DNA from: Chiua virens
Taxonomy: Eukaryota; Basidiomycota; Agaricomycetes; Boletales; Boletaceae
DNA: 64,000 bases
Assembly (NCBI GenBank): GCA_019787685.1
Contig: JAHNUO010000043.1
Coordinates: forward strand, 62,001-126,000
Reading direction: 5' to 3'
Part shown: positions 33,345-46,061 of the stretch, piece by piece
How the letters are laid out: every line of letters begins with the position of its first letter
How positions within the stretch are numbered: the stretch's first letter is position 1
Notes under the pieces: model-generated
Seen by the model: only the letters and a program-made list of their open reading frames with translations
Told to the model about the DNA's origin: nothing
The model's database searches: none
Made by a program: the position numbers and the translations under genes

Positions 33345-36300
33345 ATGTATCTCCCACTCTTGGACGTAGGAGAGCCTTTCTCTCCCTTTCTTTGGGTCAA
33401 CGATGTTATGCAAGCATTATTATACTATCTCTTCGCGTTCTTCGTCTCTTTCTACAGTGGCATCTTCCCCCAGAGTGTTGTGGACAATGCAGTTTTGCTA
33501 GGAGCAAACGACGGCCAGTACTTGATTGGCCTTGGTATAGGAGATGTCACTGGGTACGTCTCGCTTCGCCCTGGTCGCGACTTCGCCTCTCAAATCCGTT
33601 CAATAGTCCAGTCGTAGAGACCAACATGATGGCACGTGCCATATCGTTTGATGTGTATCACCTCATGTCTCAACCTGAATATCGCAGGGATATGCTTCGC
33701 TAGCCCAGACAGACACGGGCCTGCACATGCGCCAGCGTTCTCGCGCGTTTATCATCGCTGACCCCAACGACCAAACTTCGTCCGCCTCTCGAATTCTCCT
33801 TGTCTCCTCCGACATCTGCATGGGTGACACGGGTGTCCGCCGTTCCATCCTTGACGCGCTGTCCAACGATCCTGTTCTCGGTGGCTTGTATACATCGTCT
33901 AATACCGCTCTTGTGGGCACCCATTCCCATGCGGGTGTTGGTGGCTACCTTGAAGACCTCCTTCCTCAGGTCACAAGTCTTGGTTATGTCAATCAATCAG
34001 CACAAGCGATCGTAGATGGGACTCTCACCGCCATTCGCAAAGCGCATGCTTCGCTTGCTCTTGGGTCCGTCAGTGTGGGTAACACCACTCTGTTGGGTGC
34101 CAATCGAAATCGCAGCCCGAGTGCATATCTAGCTAATCCAGCGGAAGAAAGAGCAAGGTACCAGTACGACCAGGACAAGGAATTGTCCGTTCTTAGACTG
34201 GGCGATGAAAACGGAAATGCCAAAGGGTTGATCAGTTTCTTTCCAGTGCATGGAACTAGCTTATATGAGGTGAGCGGAATATTCAATATCCGAGGAGTCG
34301 TATCATGGCGTGGTACTCACTTCATGAGTGAAGAACAATACTTTGGTCAGTGGGGATAACAAAGGAATGGCCGCGTATCTGTACGAATGTAGGTGACCTG
34401 CAGTTTTCTACACCAACCCTTAGTAACCTTTCCGTATCGGTCCGGTGGTCCTTATGTCGTATCTGTTCCGTTGCTGACAATGTCATTCGTAGCATATATT
34501 GAACCAAACTCGAGTCCTGGGAACAACAGCTTCGTGGCAGGGTTTGTTCAATGTATGTCTTAGTAATTCCTAGTTGCTACAACACTAACGCCTTTCTTTT
34601 CTTAGCGAACGTTGGTGATACGAGCCCGAACACGTACGTCATGGCAGGTTTCCTGGTTGATTATATAACTAATTCCATGGACTCCATGTACTTTCTGACC
34701 GTTCAGACTCGGCGCATACTGCGAGTCCCCTGGTCAACCTTACGATGGCCAAGAGTGCGAATATGAGCACTCAACGTGTGGTGGTTATGCACAGGATTGT
34801 CATGGTCGGTCCGTGAAACCTCTACCTCCCTGCACTCCTTTGTACACTTACCGCCTGTCTCTATGGACATATAGGGGACCGGGCTTCCGTGTCTCAGACT
34901 TCGCTTCTAATTTCATGATTGGTGATGCTCAATTTCAAGCTGCCCGCGGAGTCATGGAGTCGATGTCACCCCAGGTTATCTTCACGAGCCCAGACACCAC
35001 CATCGAAACTGCAAATACTACCGGTTTGATGGGAGTGAAGGGTTCCGTGAGGAGTGTGCACGTGTACATGGACATGTGAGCAACCGTTTCAATTTGACGT
35101 TTGCAAATCATCGTATATGGTTATAAACTGTGAATCTTTTTAGGATGAATTATACATTCACGTTGCCTAATGGAACCATCGCGAGGACGTGTCCTGCAGC
35201 ATTAGGTCGGTTCCTGTCCAATCCTACTTGTTCATCGTTTTTATAAACCCCTAAATTCCACAGGGTCTGGGTTTGCTGGTGGAACGACGTCAGTCTGTAC
35301 TTTGCCTGGAAGGAAAACGCATACTCACGACGTTTTATATCCTTCGTCTCAATTATTTTTATATAGCGACGGCCCAGGGGCGTTCGATTTTATTCAGGGT
35401 TCCAATGGGTCTACGACACAGAATCCTTTTTGGAATATTGTCAAGGGTAAAGGCATCTAATCTTTCTTCACGATCCCTAACACGTCGGCTATTCAGGTGC
35501 CGTCACTCCATCCCCTTCACAAGAACAAGTTGATTGCCAATACCCTAAGCCTATCTTGCTTAACTCTGTGCGTTGAAATCCACCATCGTCCTCACTTGTT
35601 CATCCATATATACGTATAGGGATATGCCAACTCGCCCTATCGATGGTCCCCGCACACGGTTGATATTCAAATACTTCGTGTCGGCAACTTTGTCGTCCTG
35701 GTTATGCCAGGGGAGTTAACAACCATGGCAGGCCGGCGAATGCGGTACGTCATGGGCAATGCTTTTCATGGTGACCCCACCAGTCTAATCCTTACTCTGT
35801 TCACTCTTGTACCTGCATCACACGTCCTGAAGTGAGGCTTTGCGTGCTAAACTAATCTCTTCTGGTGTTCTTGATGATTCGGCCTACGTCGTCGTTGCCG
35901 GCCCTGCAAACACTTACGGACACTATGTTTCAACACGCGAGGAATACGCCATACAGCGATATGAAGGAGCCTCCACGATCTTCGGCCCCGGTAAGTCTCA
36001 TGTTTTCTCTTTCGCAACAGAACTCTAGACAGCTGACTTGGTCTGTGAATGTCCAGCCACACTCGAAGCATACATCGACCGGTACAGTGCGTTAGTTCCA
36101 TATCTTGCCGACAATGCCACGGGCACCGCGACGTCGGACGCACCTCCCCCTGAGCAGACCTCGGCTGCAATTTCCTTGCGGGTGTGTTACCTCGCTACCC
36201 TTGTTTTTGATATACTCCCTCACCCTCATTTGTTTACCGACCCTAATATAGACCCCAGTCGTCGTCGACGGGGCTGGTGCGAACAACTTTGGCGATGTGT

Positions 36301-36860
36301 TGGTGGACATAGAGGACAAGACGTATGTCGCAGGTGATACAGTTTCCGTGCAATTCGTAGGGGCGAACCCGAGGGTGAGTATCCTTGTCTTGTGCAAGCG
36401 TACAGAACTCGGCTAAAAAACGGTTCGCGCCCACGTCAGAACAACCTCCGTCTCGAAGGCACCTTTCTCACTGTCGAACAACTTAAAGGCGATATTTGGA
36501 CGATTGCACGCTCGGACTCGCATCCATCGACGATTTATCAGTGGTTTAGGACAAGTACAATGCTTGGGACCAGTACGGTGAACATCAGTTGGTGAGTTTC
36601 TCGTCTTTTCGCTTTACGTCCCCTTGTTGGGCTCGATTTGGAAAGCACATATACTGATCTGAATCGTTCTCTACATAGGACGATCGAGGACGGAACGCCC
36701 GGTGAGTAGCTAGATGAGCATTTTCACACATCCCCGAGATCTCAGATTTGTTTCTCGTCCAGCCGGGACGTATCGTATTATGTATTACGGCGATGCCAAA
36801 CCGCTGATGGGTGCGATTAAATCCTTTACGGGGATGTCATCCTCCTTCATCGTTGGGTGA
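33345..36860 (+). CDS. Neutral ceramidase
   Basis: Hydrolyses ceramide to sphingosine and fatty acid, normally secreted or on the endomembrane surface. ATG 33345 (MYLPLLDV) precedes a hydrophobic segment (ALLYYLFAFFVSFYSGIF) suited to a signal anchor. Then come YLIGLGIGDVTGPVVETNMMGYA, LLVSSDICMGD, VGTHSHAGVGGY (Zn-binding His residues), LGANRNRSPSAYLANP, HGTSLYENNTLVSGDNKG, the nucleophile motif NVGDTSPNT with its Ser, the Cys-rich YDGQECEYEHSTCGG, and GPANTYGHYVSTREEY. The C-terminal immunoglobulin-like part ends SFIVG at TGA 36858-36860. More than a dozen introns. Exon 2 is only 25 nt (33607-33631) and its following intron (33632-33687) has a GC donor. Intact throughout. Confidence 0.92.
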
Positions 36861-37300
36861 ACGCGCGGGCGCTGGCATTTGAAACATGGCGTCGAGGATT
36901 GTGTACGACCGTCAAAAAGATACCGTTTTGTCTATCAACAAAAAAGATATACCAGTAGATCGCGACGGGTTCATTATTGTCTACAGGGTGCTACGTTACA
37001 GTTACTTTTATTCTGGCTAATGGGCGGAATACACTATTATGCACATGTCCTACCTCTCTGAATGACCCGTGTCGCTCTCGCGTGAAACAGCGATCATCGT
37101 CGTGGCTCTTGATTCTCATCGTCATCGAACTTCCATGCGGTTGACCTCAGTGGTGAGTTCCTGAAATATTTGTCGTTCGTCTTTGCGCATTGCGGGATCT
37201 TCGTTGGGCTGAGTATGATATGCAGCTGCAAATATTTAATCTAGCATGCAGACCTAATATATTACTGGGGAGGACGATCGCCGACTCGTCTACAAGTGAT
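36861..37300. other. Convergent intergenic region
   Basis: Between the ceramidase and the EamA transporter. No gene seen. Confidence 0.4.
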
Positions 37301-39124
37301 CTAGGCATTTGGTTGGGTGTCCGTTGCTGCAGTGATCAACTCTACGTCGGCTTGCGGCTTGTCCACTGGCCCCGCGCTGTCCGAGGAAAATAGTCGCCGT
37401 TCTACATCATCTGAAGATGTTGTCCTCAAAGCTACCGGCGTTTCTTCTGGTGGTCTTTGTTTTGACATCTAAGAAGAACACGGCTGGAGAGTAATGACTG
37501 ACGATAGAAGAACAGACTCACGACAACGTACACCTGAGCGGCGATGATGGCGACCGAGCCTACCACGGACATCAAGGAAGGCACAGTGCCGAAGACCACC
37601 AGCTCAAGCACACCGGCGAAGAGAAGCTGACTGTATCCAACCAATGATCCCCTGGTAGCTGTTTCATAGCGTAACCCCATCGTCATTAAAACCTTGGAAG
37701 GACGAAAAATAAGTAGTTAATATTTGTGTCGGCGTTCCGGTGGCATCCACGTTTTGCAGAGACGAATGTGCATAATCCTTACCTGGGCCACGACGCCAAA
37801 GAGCCCAATGACGAGCAAAAGTATTATCCATTGCCACGTCATGGGAAAAACGACTGTTTCGTGCTTTATCGCCATCCTGAATAAGCATTATTGCCATACG
37901 TGTCGTGTATGTGTTAGAAATACGGGTTTCCCTAGAGGATAGAGACAAAATGGCGCACAAGATGGACCCGACGATGGTGCACCAAAACGAAAAGAAGGTC
38001 ATGAGATGCATTGGGTGTGCACGCGGACCGATAGCTCGCACACTGATGACTTTGGGGACGCAGTGACGTTAGCACAGAGTGGAATGCTCAAGCGAGAACA
38101 ACACAACACAACGGACCTGTTGCAGTATTGCCACACACACTTATCAGGACACTCCTAGTAAATCATACATGTTTGGAATCAGAAAAACAACCGAAATAAG
38201 AGGAATCGTCAACAGATTGTACTTACCCCACAGCACGTAACCGTTCAAAAGGTGTGATATTGTCATCTAGTGCAGTAGCATTTCCAAACATGAATGTTGG
38301 TCTGGCAATGAGGATGACACCGACAAGACCACAAACTTGAAACCTATTGAGTCCGAACCGTGGTAAAACGAACTTGGCTGTCTTACCGCCCGCAATCGCT
38401 TCTCTCTTGGTGTAGGTTTCTCCGAGGAGGAGGTACGCTGCTAACGCAGTGGGAAACGGACCCAGGAATGTGATGACGGTGGCGTCGGCGAGAGACAGAT
38501 AGTTGAGGGCATAGTACATCCCGAAAAGTGCAAAGAACCTAGAACCGAATATAGTTGGCCGTTGTGCGCAACAAGGTTAACGACAAACGGAATCCTCACC
38601 CGGCAACACCTCTGATGGCCAAAAGTCCCCGAACGTCCTTGGGGCCGAGAAAAGGGTCTTCGACCTTGTTTGCTACCCTGAAACCCGTAAATGTGGTGAA
38701 GGCATTGCGGCGGGTCCGCGTAATGTTCTTACATGTACATAAGGCAACAAAAAAGCGTGATAACCTATTGATCGAATGGTCAAATCGGCCAGCACTTGGT
38801 ATAAATGGCCCACCAACCATTCGAACAGTTATTAACTGCCGAGGAGCATGAGTGCAAGGCGATGGCGCAGACGTTGGACGAGGTTGTAAGTCTTACCTCC
38901 AAGGTCGGAGTAGGTGGATCTAGCATACTCAAGAGCTTGACGGAAAGATTCATAGACGCGAAGAAAAACTGGGAACAGATCACAAACAACAGACCAGCAT
39001 GTCGAGTGACAAAATCGAGTAGTCGGGATTGCTCAGTTGTCCACCGGGTTGTCGGGGTGTGGGCTGGTACCACACTGTCCTGCTCTTGGGACAGTGGGAG
39101 ATACGTGTGGCCGCGGAGGGTCAT
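37301..39124 (-). CDS. EamA/DMT-family membrane transporter
   Basis: A ten-helix drug/metabolite transporter superfamily protein with two EamA repeats. ATG 39124 starts MTLRGHTYLPLSQEQ. First helix: AGLLFVICSQFFFASMNLSV. Then LITVRMVITLFCCLMYM, GPKDVRGLLAIRGVAGFFAL, YYALNYLSLADATVITFLGP, LGETYTKREAIAG, CGLVGVILIARP. Second repeat: RAIGPRAHPMHLMTFFSFW, MTMGLRYETATRGSLVGYSQ, LLFAGVLELVVFG. A soluble tail follows from an exon starting MSKQRPPEETPVAL to TAG 37301-37303. Exon 2 is only 18 nt (38835-38818). The region 38394-38352 has intron-like ends but is read through because removal would break the frame. Introns between 38226 and 37690 are approximate. Substrate unknown. Confidence 0.8.
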
Positions 39125-40241
39125 AGAGACTCAGTGACGAGCCAGCATTGATGCCAGTGACCTATATATATTTGGTCCTGAGATTATTAGAAGTAGGTGC
39201 CACTGGTGGTTCATGGCGGCCGAGTTCTATTTTTGAAAAAAACTGCACCTCCTCGGTGCTGGCGGACGAATGTGCATAGTGGTTCAAACTTCAAAGTTTC
39301 ATCATATTCAAGAGTCTATTTTTGGGTCGGCTTGTGTTCGCACGCCAATGACTCGGGTTCGGAAATCTCCCAGTGATGTCCTTGATCTGTTCTAAATTCC
39401 AACTTCCAAGCATTCTCCCCGGTGTGGACGCCAGTTAAATCAGTGTCAGTGTCAGTGGGCAGATGGGCCCCTGTTTGCAAGTGTTATGATACACAGGGAA
39501 GGGTCAACTCAATGTGTAAAAGGAATCTACTAGGGAAGTGTTTCAAAATACCATTTTCTTTCGAGAACTTGGACTGTTTCAGCTGGAGACACAGGACAGT
39601 TTGTGGGTCAAATGCCAGCAGAGGCCAATGGAACTGATGATCACTGATCAGGGTGTGGGCCAGGACTCCAAGTTAGTAGTGCTAGAGTCAGTACCCAGGC
39701 CACAATTTGAAGGACATATGACTGACCATGTACAAATGGTACCATAGCCTGCATGTGTACTGGCTGTGGACCTGGGCCCCTGGTAATAACAAATATGGAT
39801 GAAATCCAAGTGCTGGTGCAGAAACTTGAACCATCAAAATTATGGGCCGTGACCTCACACATATGTATAGGCTTGAACCTGTTGCAAGCATGCACCACCA
39901 CTGAATTGAAACATCTATCCTTCAGATATCACATGTAACATGCTGGCTATTTGAAGTATGTCTAGGTTTGGCATGGAAGGTAAGCCTGACAATACTCATG
40001 CCATGATGCCAGTGGCCACTGGCCAGCTAGCACAATGAGCCAGTAAGATATACCACCTGATTTCAATTACATACAGTATGTATGTGTATCACAGGTGGTT
40101 CTGCTCCTTTATTGGTAATTGTGTACAAAGCAGATGGTTTCTTACATATAAGCAACAAAATAATAGTACAATCAATAGAGATCTCTCTGGAGCATTTAAG
40201 ACAAAGATTGCTATTCAAACAAGCTAGAAAACCAGTAAAAA
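39125..40241. other. CpG-poor intergenic region downstream of the NACHT-WD40 gene
   Basis: No gene. From about 39180 the sequence becomes rich in TG and CA and almost free of CpG, continuous with the WD40 exon. Confidence 0.5.
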
Positions 40242-41978
40242 TCATTGCCAACAAGTAATCCAGGAGTCTCCAAACAAGGATCTATCAACATCAAATTGGA
40301 AAATGCTGGTGGAAGATATGATCAAAGAGGAATTAGGGAGGTGAAAATCACTATGCCTATTCCAAGGAGCAAGCCAGCCAAAACAAAGACCATTAGAAGA
40401 CTGAATCCAGCCATCATCCACATAGAAATCATCCAAAAAAGAACTTTCTACCTTCCACAATTTGACAGAACAGTCATGAGAGCCAGAAACAATGTAAGCA
40501 CCATCAGGTGAATAGGCAACAGAACTAACTTGCTCTAAGTGCCCCTGAAATGGACCTATCACAGTTTGACCAGTGGTTGCATTCCAAACCCTAATAGTCT
40601 TGTCCCAAGAACCAGAGACAATATACTTTCCATTGGGTGAATAGGCAACTGAGCTGACTCTATCTCCATGCCCCTTGAATGGACCTGCTACACACTGACC
40701 AGTTGTTGCATCCCAAACCCTAATGGTCCCACCTCCAGAACCAGAGGCAATATGCTTCCCATCAGGTGCATAAGCAACAGAGTTGACACTATGCACTTGT
40801 CCCTCCATTGGACCTGTGATAGCCTGACAAGTGACTGCATCCCAAATCAAAAGGGTTCTGTCTGCAGCACCAGAGACAATATGCTTTCCATCAGGTGAAT
40901 AGGCAACAGAGTTGACCCATCCTGTGTGCCCTTGGGATGGGCCTGCCACACATTGACCACTTGTTGAATCCCAAATCCTTATGGTTTTGTCTCCAGAGCC
41001 AGAGACAATATGTTTACCATCAGGTGAGTAGGCAACACAGGTGATATACCATGTGTGCCCTTGAAGTGGACCCATGACTGACTGTCCAGTGGTTGGGTCC
41101 CAAACTCTGATAGTCCCATCCCAAGAGCCAGAGGCAATATGCCTTCCATCAGGTGAATAGGTGATAGATGTGATGGTATGTGTATGTCCTTGAGATGAAC
41201 TTGTTACACAATGACCAGTGGTTACATCCCAGACTTGGATGGACATGTCCCAAGAGGCAGAGACAAAATGCCTTCCACTAGGTGCATAGGCAACAGAGGT
41301 CACTGATTTTGTATGTCCTTTGGATGGACCTGCCATGGCCTGACCAGCAGATGCAGTCCAAATCCTAATGGTCATATCAAAAGAGCCAGAGACAAAATGC
41401 CTTCCATCAGGTGAGTAGGCAACAGCACTGATGAAATCTGTATGCCTCTGGAATGGGCCTGCCACACATTGGCCACTAGTTGCATCCCAAACCCTGAGGG
41501 TCTTGTCTCCAGACCCAGAGACAATGTATCTTCCATCAGGAGAGTAGGCCACAGTGGTGACATACCATGTGTGTCCATGGAATGGGCCTGCAACAGACTG
41601 ACCAGTGGTTGTGTCCCAAACCCTAACAGTCCTATCCCAAGAGCTAGAGGCAATATGTCTTCCATCTGGTGAATAGGCAATAGAGCTGACCCATCCCTTG
41701 TGTCCTTGAAGAGGACCTGCCATACACTGGCCATTGGATGCATCCCAGATCCTGATCATGTTGTCATATGAGCCAGAGGCAATGCATCTTCCATCAGGAG
41801 AGTAGGCAACAGTTCTGACCCATTCTGTGTGTCCCTGGAATGGACCTGACACACACTGACCAGTGATTACATCCCAGACTCTGATGGTGTTATCTCCAGA
41901 GCCAGAGACAACATGTCTTCCATTAGGTGAGTAGGCAACAGAGGTGATTGATTCTGTATGCCCTGTAAAGGATTTTTT
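39850..41978. other. CpG-free tract of 2,129 bp
   Basis: I read each line from 39850 to 41978 and found no CG dinucleotide, while neighbouring exons (42485-44056) are CpG-rich. The tract covers intergenic DNA and most of the WD40 exon. The pattern suits long-term CpG methylation with decay to TpG/CpA, yet the frame stays open. Confidence 0.85.
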
Positions 41979-44900
41979 CGAAGGCTGGCCTGTGGTTACT
42001 TCCCAGATCCTAATGGTCTTGTCTTCAGAACCAGAGACAATGTATTTTCCATCAGATGAATAGGCAACAGAGGTGATTGAATCTGTGTGCCCTTGTAGTG
42101 GAGTTGTCACAGACTGGCCAGTGGTTGCATTCCAAATTCTAATGGTCTGGTCTGCAGAACCAGAGATGATATGGCTTCCATCAGGAGAATAGGCAACACA
42201 GGTGATCCGAGATGTATGCCCCTGCAAGGTATGAACATCTGCTGGCCAACTAACTGGATGTCCAGAAGTCCTCACAACATGTTTCTGCAGGTGACTTTGC
42301 CAAAGCTGGCACAACAAAGAGCTGGAGGGAGTCTGAGGCATAGCTGACAGATACAAGTGGGGGGTAGACTCTCTGATCACAGGAGCAAACACTTCAATGA
42401 ATTGGGATGCCTCTGAGGCTAGGTCAGCAATCTCATGGCCCTAATTATCCTCATCAGTGCTCGTCACATATCTATCATCATCTTTCAACTCACCTTGTCC
42501 CAACTTCGTAGGATGGAGCAGGTCTCAAGGGCAGAAAGGATGCATGACAATGGGGAAGAGAGGGAGAGAAGGCTGATGGCTTCGAGCCAGTAGGGGAAGA
42601 AGTCTTTAAAAAAGTGGGTAACATCATTGAGGAGGTCCAGATCAGGGGTAGGGGCGGCAAGATGCAGGTGGTCCATATAGTATAGGCACGAATACAATAG
42701 GTGGGGAGGAATAGCCTTGCTTACGCGGTTCGCCAAGTCCGGGACAGCACGGTTGCGGATTCGGGCATCCTTCAGGTCACAGATGTTGAACGTGAGCATG
42801 CGGCGCATGCAAGTAAGCAATGCGTGGCCAATGGCAAGGGACTGGTGGGGTAGGATTGGGACATGGAAAGTGGCACTGCGAGCTCCGTCGAGTAAGAAGT
42901 CTCGGAGAGACGTGTGAAGGGGACGGATGGACTTCCGTTCATCGAGAACTCCATCTAGTAATGATGCTAGGGCTAGGATGATTTGTCGGACATTCAGGTA
43001 TCCATCAAAGAGAATCGAAAGGGAGGGGAGGGGGAGTGGTTCCTTGAGGGCAAGGACGACAGCCATCACCTCTCGAAACTGGCGCTGTGCTGTTTTCAAG
43101 GTGAATAGTTGTTGTAGCACGGTCCGGTAGAGCTCATCCAGCGGATAGACGTCTTCATCTTCGCTCTTCTCGATTTCAAGGAGTAGTTTGAGTCGCTGGC
43201 ATGGATCAAGTCCAATCGCACCCAATCCTTGAATGAAGTTGCACGCAGTGGATGCCCACTGGAAGAGATGCTGGGAACGGTCAACAAGTAGTCGACACCA
43301 CTCCTGGCTGGGCCAGGAAGACTCGAGTTCAGGATACTGATGAAGGGAATGGTGGATAAACTTCTCAATATCTCTGTCGACAACCTGCTCGGGGACTTCA
43401 CCCAAATGTTTTCGAACCAAATGTGGGCCAGACCCGAATGATGCAAGAATGTCACTTTCCGGGCGAGTAGTAATGAGGAAGCGAAGGTTGGGTGGGAGTG
43501 TCGTTTCGGTGATTTGCTTGGAGATGGCAAGCAGGAAATTTCGGCGGCTGGCTAGGTCCCCGCTCTCGTCAAGGGCATCAATGACAATGACCAGAGGGCC
43601 GATAGCGTCGATTTGACTGCTAGGCTCCACTATAAGCCGCTCAAGCTGCTCCAAAGGTGAAGTCGACGTGCGAAGCGCTCGATCTGCCTTCACGACCTTC
43701 CACAGCGCGAACTTGTACTGAGGGTCATGGTCGCAGAGATCCCTCGCAATGGTACTGAAAAGATTTTTCGGGTTCCGGCTCGCAACGTCGGTGCTAGCGA
43801 AGCAGTACGACGAGCCTAACCTCTTTTGCTCATCGAACAGTCGCGCGATCGAATGAGCCACCGCAGATTTGCCCGAACCAGCAACGCCGGTGAGAAGACA
43901 CACTCGTGCGGCATCTTCTGCAGGATCGTTGAGAATATCGCAAATTTCACGCAGCATGGACTCGCGAGTCCCTAGCAAGCAACCCTTCTCCTGCTTATAC
44001 CTCGCGTCAAATGCATACGGCATGTCATTCAGATCGATTGCTTCTGCTGTGTTCAATGTCTATGAACATCACGCACCTCAACCTCGAAACGACAGGCTTA
44101 CCAGTGTCCTCCAACACATTCAGCATACGCACGACGGTGACTCCATTCTGCAAAATAACTCCTTCCAAGAATGCGGCTCTGAGTTCTCGCAGCCTACTCT
44201 CGTAACTCGTAATTTTTGTGTCAATATCGGAGATCGTGTATTTTGCCATCCGAATCCCTATGTGAGGATGAGTAGAGACGCCACGAGGCGATAAACAAAC
44301 TCACAGAAATCCTTTTGCTTGGCGTACCCAGTGATGAAATATCCGCACTCCGTCACCTGCTGGATCAGAAGCGTAAGGGGCTTGATGTGCGGCTTGATGT
44401 CCTTCAATGGGTCGGCATCGTGTACGAATGCAAAAACATCGCTCATCGTTCCAGCTAAGCGGACGATCTGCTCGTCGCGATTCTTCTGTTGTAAGAGAAC
44501 CTATGGAACATCCCGTGATCAGCAACACCATGTGATACCAATCAACAAGAGGCTATACCTGATTCGCAGCCGATATAACGGACCAAGCGAGCGATGCGTA
44601 TGGGTGGATCTATAGGGAAATCAGACCAAGAAGACAAAACATTACTAAGCGCCGAGCGTTGAGCAACAACTACCTGTGCAATACCGCCCACAACCTTGTT
44701 GAATAGCTCGATCCTCTGCAACAGAACATTCCATGTACTCTCAAACGTTTGTACGTTGTCTACGACGTTTGTGGCCGCATCGACGGCGGATCCGATGGAG
44801 GGGATGACTGCAGGGATGTGGCTCAATGTAGCGACCGCTCCGGTCGCCCTAGCGGAGGCATCGATAGCCTGAAGCATGACTGCACTATCGACCTGGCGAG

Positions 44901-45438
44901 ACTCCGTAATCAACACAAACTTGATTTTCATCTCGGCGTCCGAAGGAGCGCTGGTAGAGGTATCCACACGGAGAGTCTCTTCAAATACTTGGAAAAAGAG
45001 ATCACATCAGAAATACAACATGGCATTCAAAATTCCTTCATACCACCGTTGTTCAATTTAGCTACTATCCCTCCGATCGTAGAGGTGAGACTTCCGGTGA
45101 GTTGATCTTGTTTTCCTGGCATGCGGTACTTGCGGTAAACGTTTACGATGAGATCAGAGTCATCATCTCCATCACTAATACTATTCAGATCTCTAGCGTA
45201 GATTAAAGGGATGTACCCACAAAAACCAACTTTCATCCCAAGACGTACGATTATTGTTTTCCTTTGCCTTGACTGTCATCCGCTGCACGTCGCCTATGGC
45301 AAATTCGACGCAGTGTTGTCTCGCCAACCCAAGTTTACGATTCGCACGAACATGAAGCTCTATGTCTAGAAGAAGATGAATTCATATACAACAGAGATCC
45401 AACGTTGCAACCTACCCTTGATGGTGATTATTTTTGCC
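40242..45438 (-). CDS. NACHT-WD40 STAND protein (fungal NLR-like, HET-E type); 5' end uncertain
   Basis: Signal-transducing NTPase likely used in allorecognition or immune-type responses. The first visible exons (45438-45416, then from 45365) encode KIITIKDIELHVRANRKLG...WDESWFF, resembling a C2 beta-sandwich. The true start exon is not located. A helical region follows (DTSTSAPSDAEMKIKFVLI, SLAWSVISAANQVLLQQKN, VFAFVHDADPLKDIKPHIK, VLQNG-type helix before LNVLEDT). The NACHT domain (exon 44041-42487) has Walker A GVAGSGKSA, Walker B LVIVIDALDESGD and sensor RFLITTRPESDI. A 40-60 nt intron (GTGAGTTG...AATTAG) leads to the last exon with 14 WD40 repeats (42227-40428) and a 60-residue tail. All visible frames are intact. 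Confidence 0.85.
40428..42227 (-). repeat. Tandem array of 14 WD40 repeats, 129 bp each
   Basis: Fourteen 43-residue units of the form GHT..I.SVAYSPDGRHIVSGS.D.TIRVWD.TTGQ, all the same length, with no spacer. Units 5, 6, 9, 10 and 13 are especially alike. Fourteen blades would fold as two seven-bladed propellers. Unit 12 has lost the usual His (EGQVHS) and its Asp (GSGGGT). Confidence 0.9.
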
Positions 45439-46061
45439 CTGGACGCAGTTAACGCATTGCCAACGAAAATATCGAATTACGCACATGATTGAAATTGGAG
45501 CTTGCAGCCAACCGTGTGTTCGTGGTGTTACAAGTGGATACAAGTGATACAAGTGACTGAGCTGGAAAATGACTGGGAAGTCGACGTCAGGAAATCTCCC
45601 ACAGTCCGGGCCGGGTCACCCGCGGCCTGAAAGCGGCTCTGAGTTGGCGGCACTAACTATCACGACAGTGCACCCGTACTAGTTCTTCAAATGCTCAAAG
45701 CTCGCCTGATTTGATGGCAAACGAGTCGGATTGAATTTCAAGTCCGGACCAGGTAAAATCACAGGACCAACCTACGACAACCGGTGAAGTAATAAATTAC
45801 TAGTCCACGATCAACTTGAAACTTGCCAATTTGAAGTACTACTGACGCGGGACGAGTCCGGGGGCATATGCTATCCCGGAGTTCGAGTCGATGCCGCCCC
45901 CGCCGCGATACTGCGTCGTTCTAAGGTTCCTTCAATCATTTGATGGTAATCGCGAAGGTCTAGCAAGTGTTCTTGCGCACGGTCATTACCGTTTTCTGAC
46001 ACTGTTTTATAAGTTGACGTCATCTACCATCTGACTCCTTTCTCCTACAACAGTGACCCAG
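45439..46061. other. Divergent intergenic region
   Basis: Probably holds the start exon and promoter of the NACHT-WD40 gene (minus) and the promoter of the questin-oxidase-like gene (plus, pyrimidine-rich TCTGACTCCTTTCTCC before the ATG). Confidence 0.35.

Noticed and set aside
38352..38394. 43-nt intron-like GTAAG...AATAG in the EamA gene
   Set aside because: Its removal shifts the frame, while reading through is open and restores a conserved helix.
40428..42227. Regular 129-bp tandem repeat that could suggest a CRISPR array or satellite
   Set aside because: Units are coding, in frame, without spacers, and translate as WD40 repeats.
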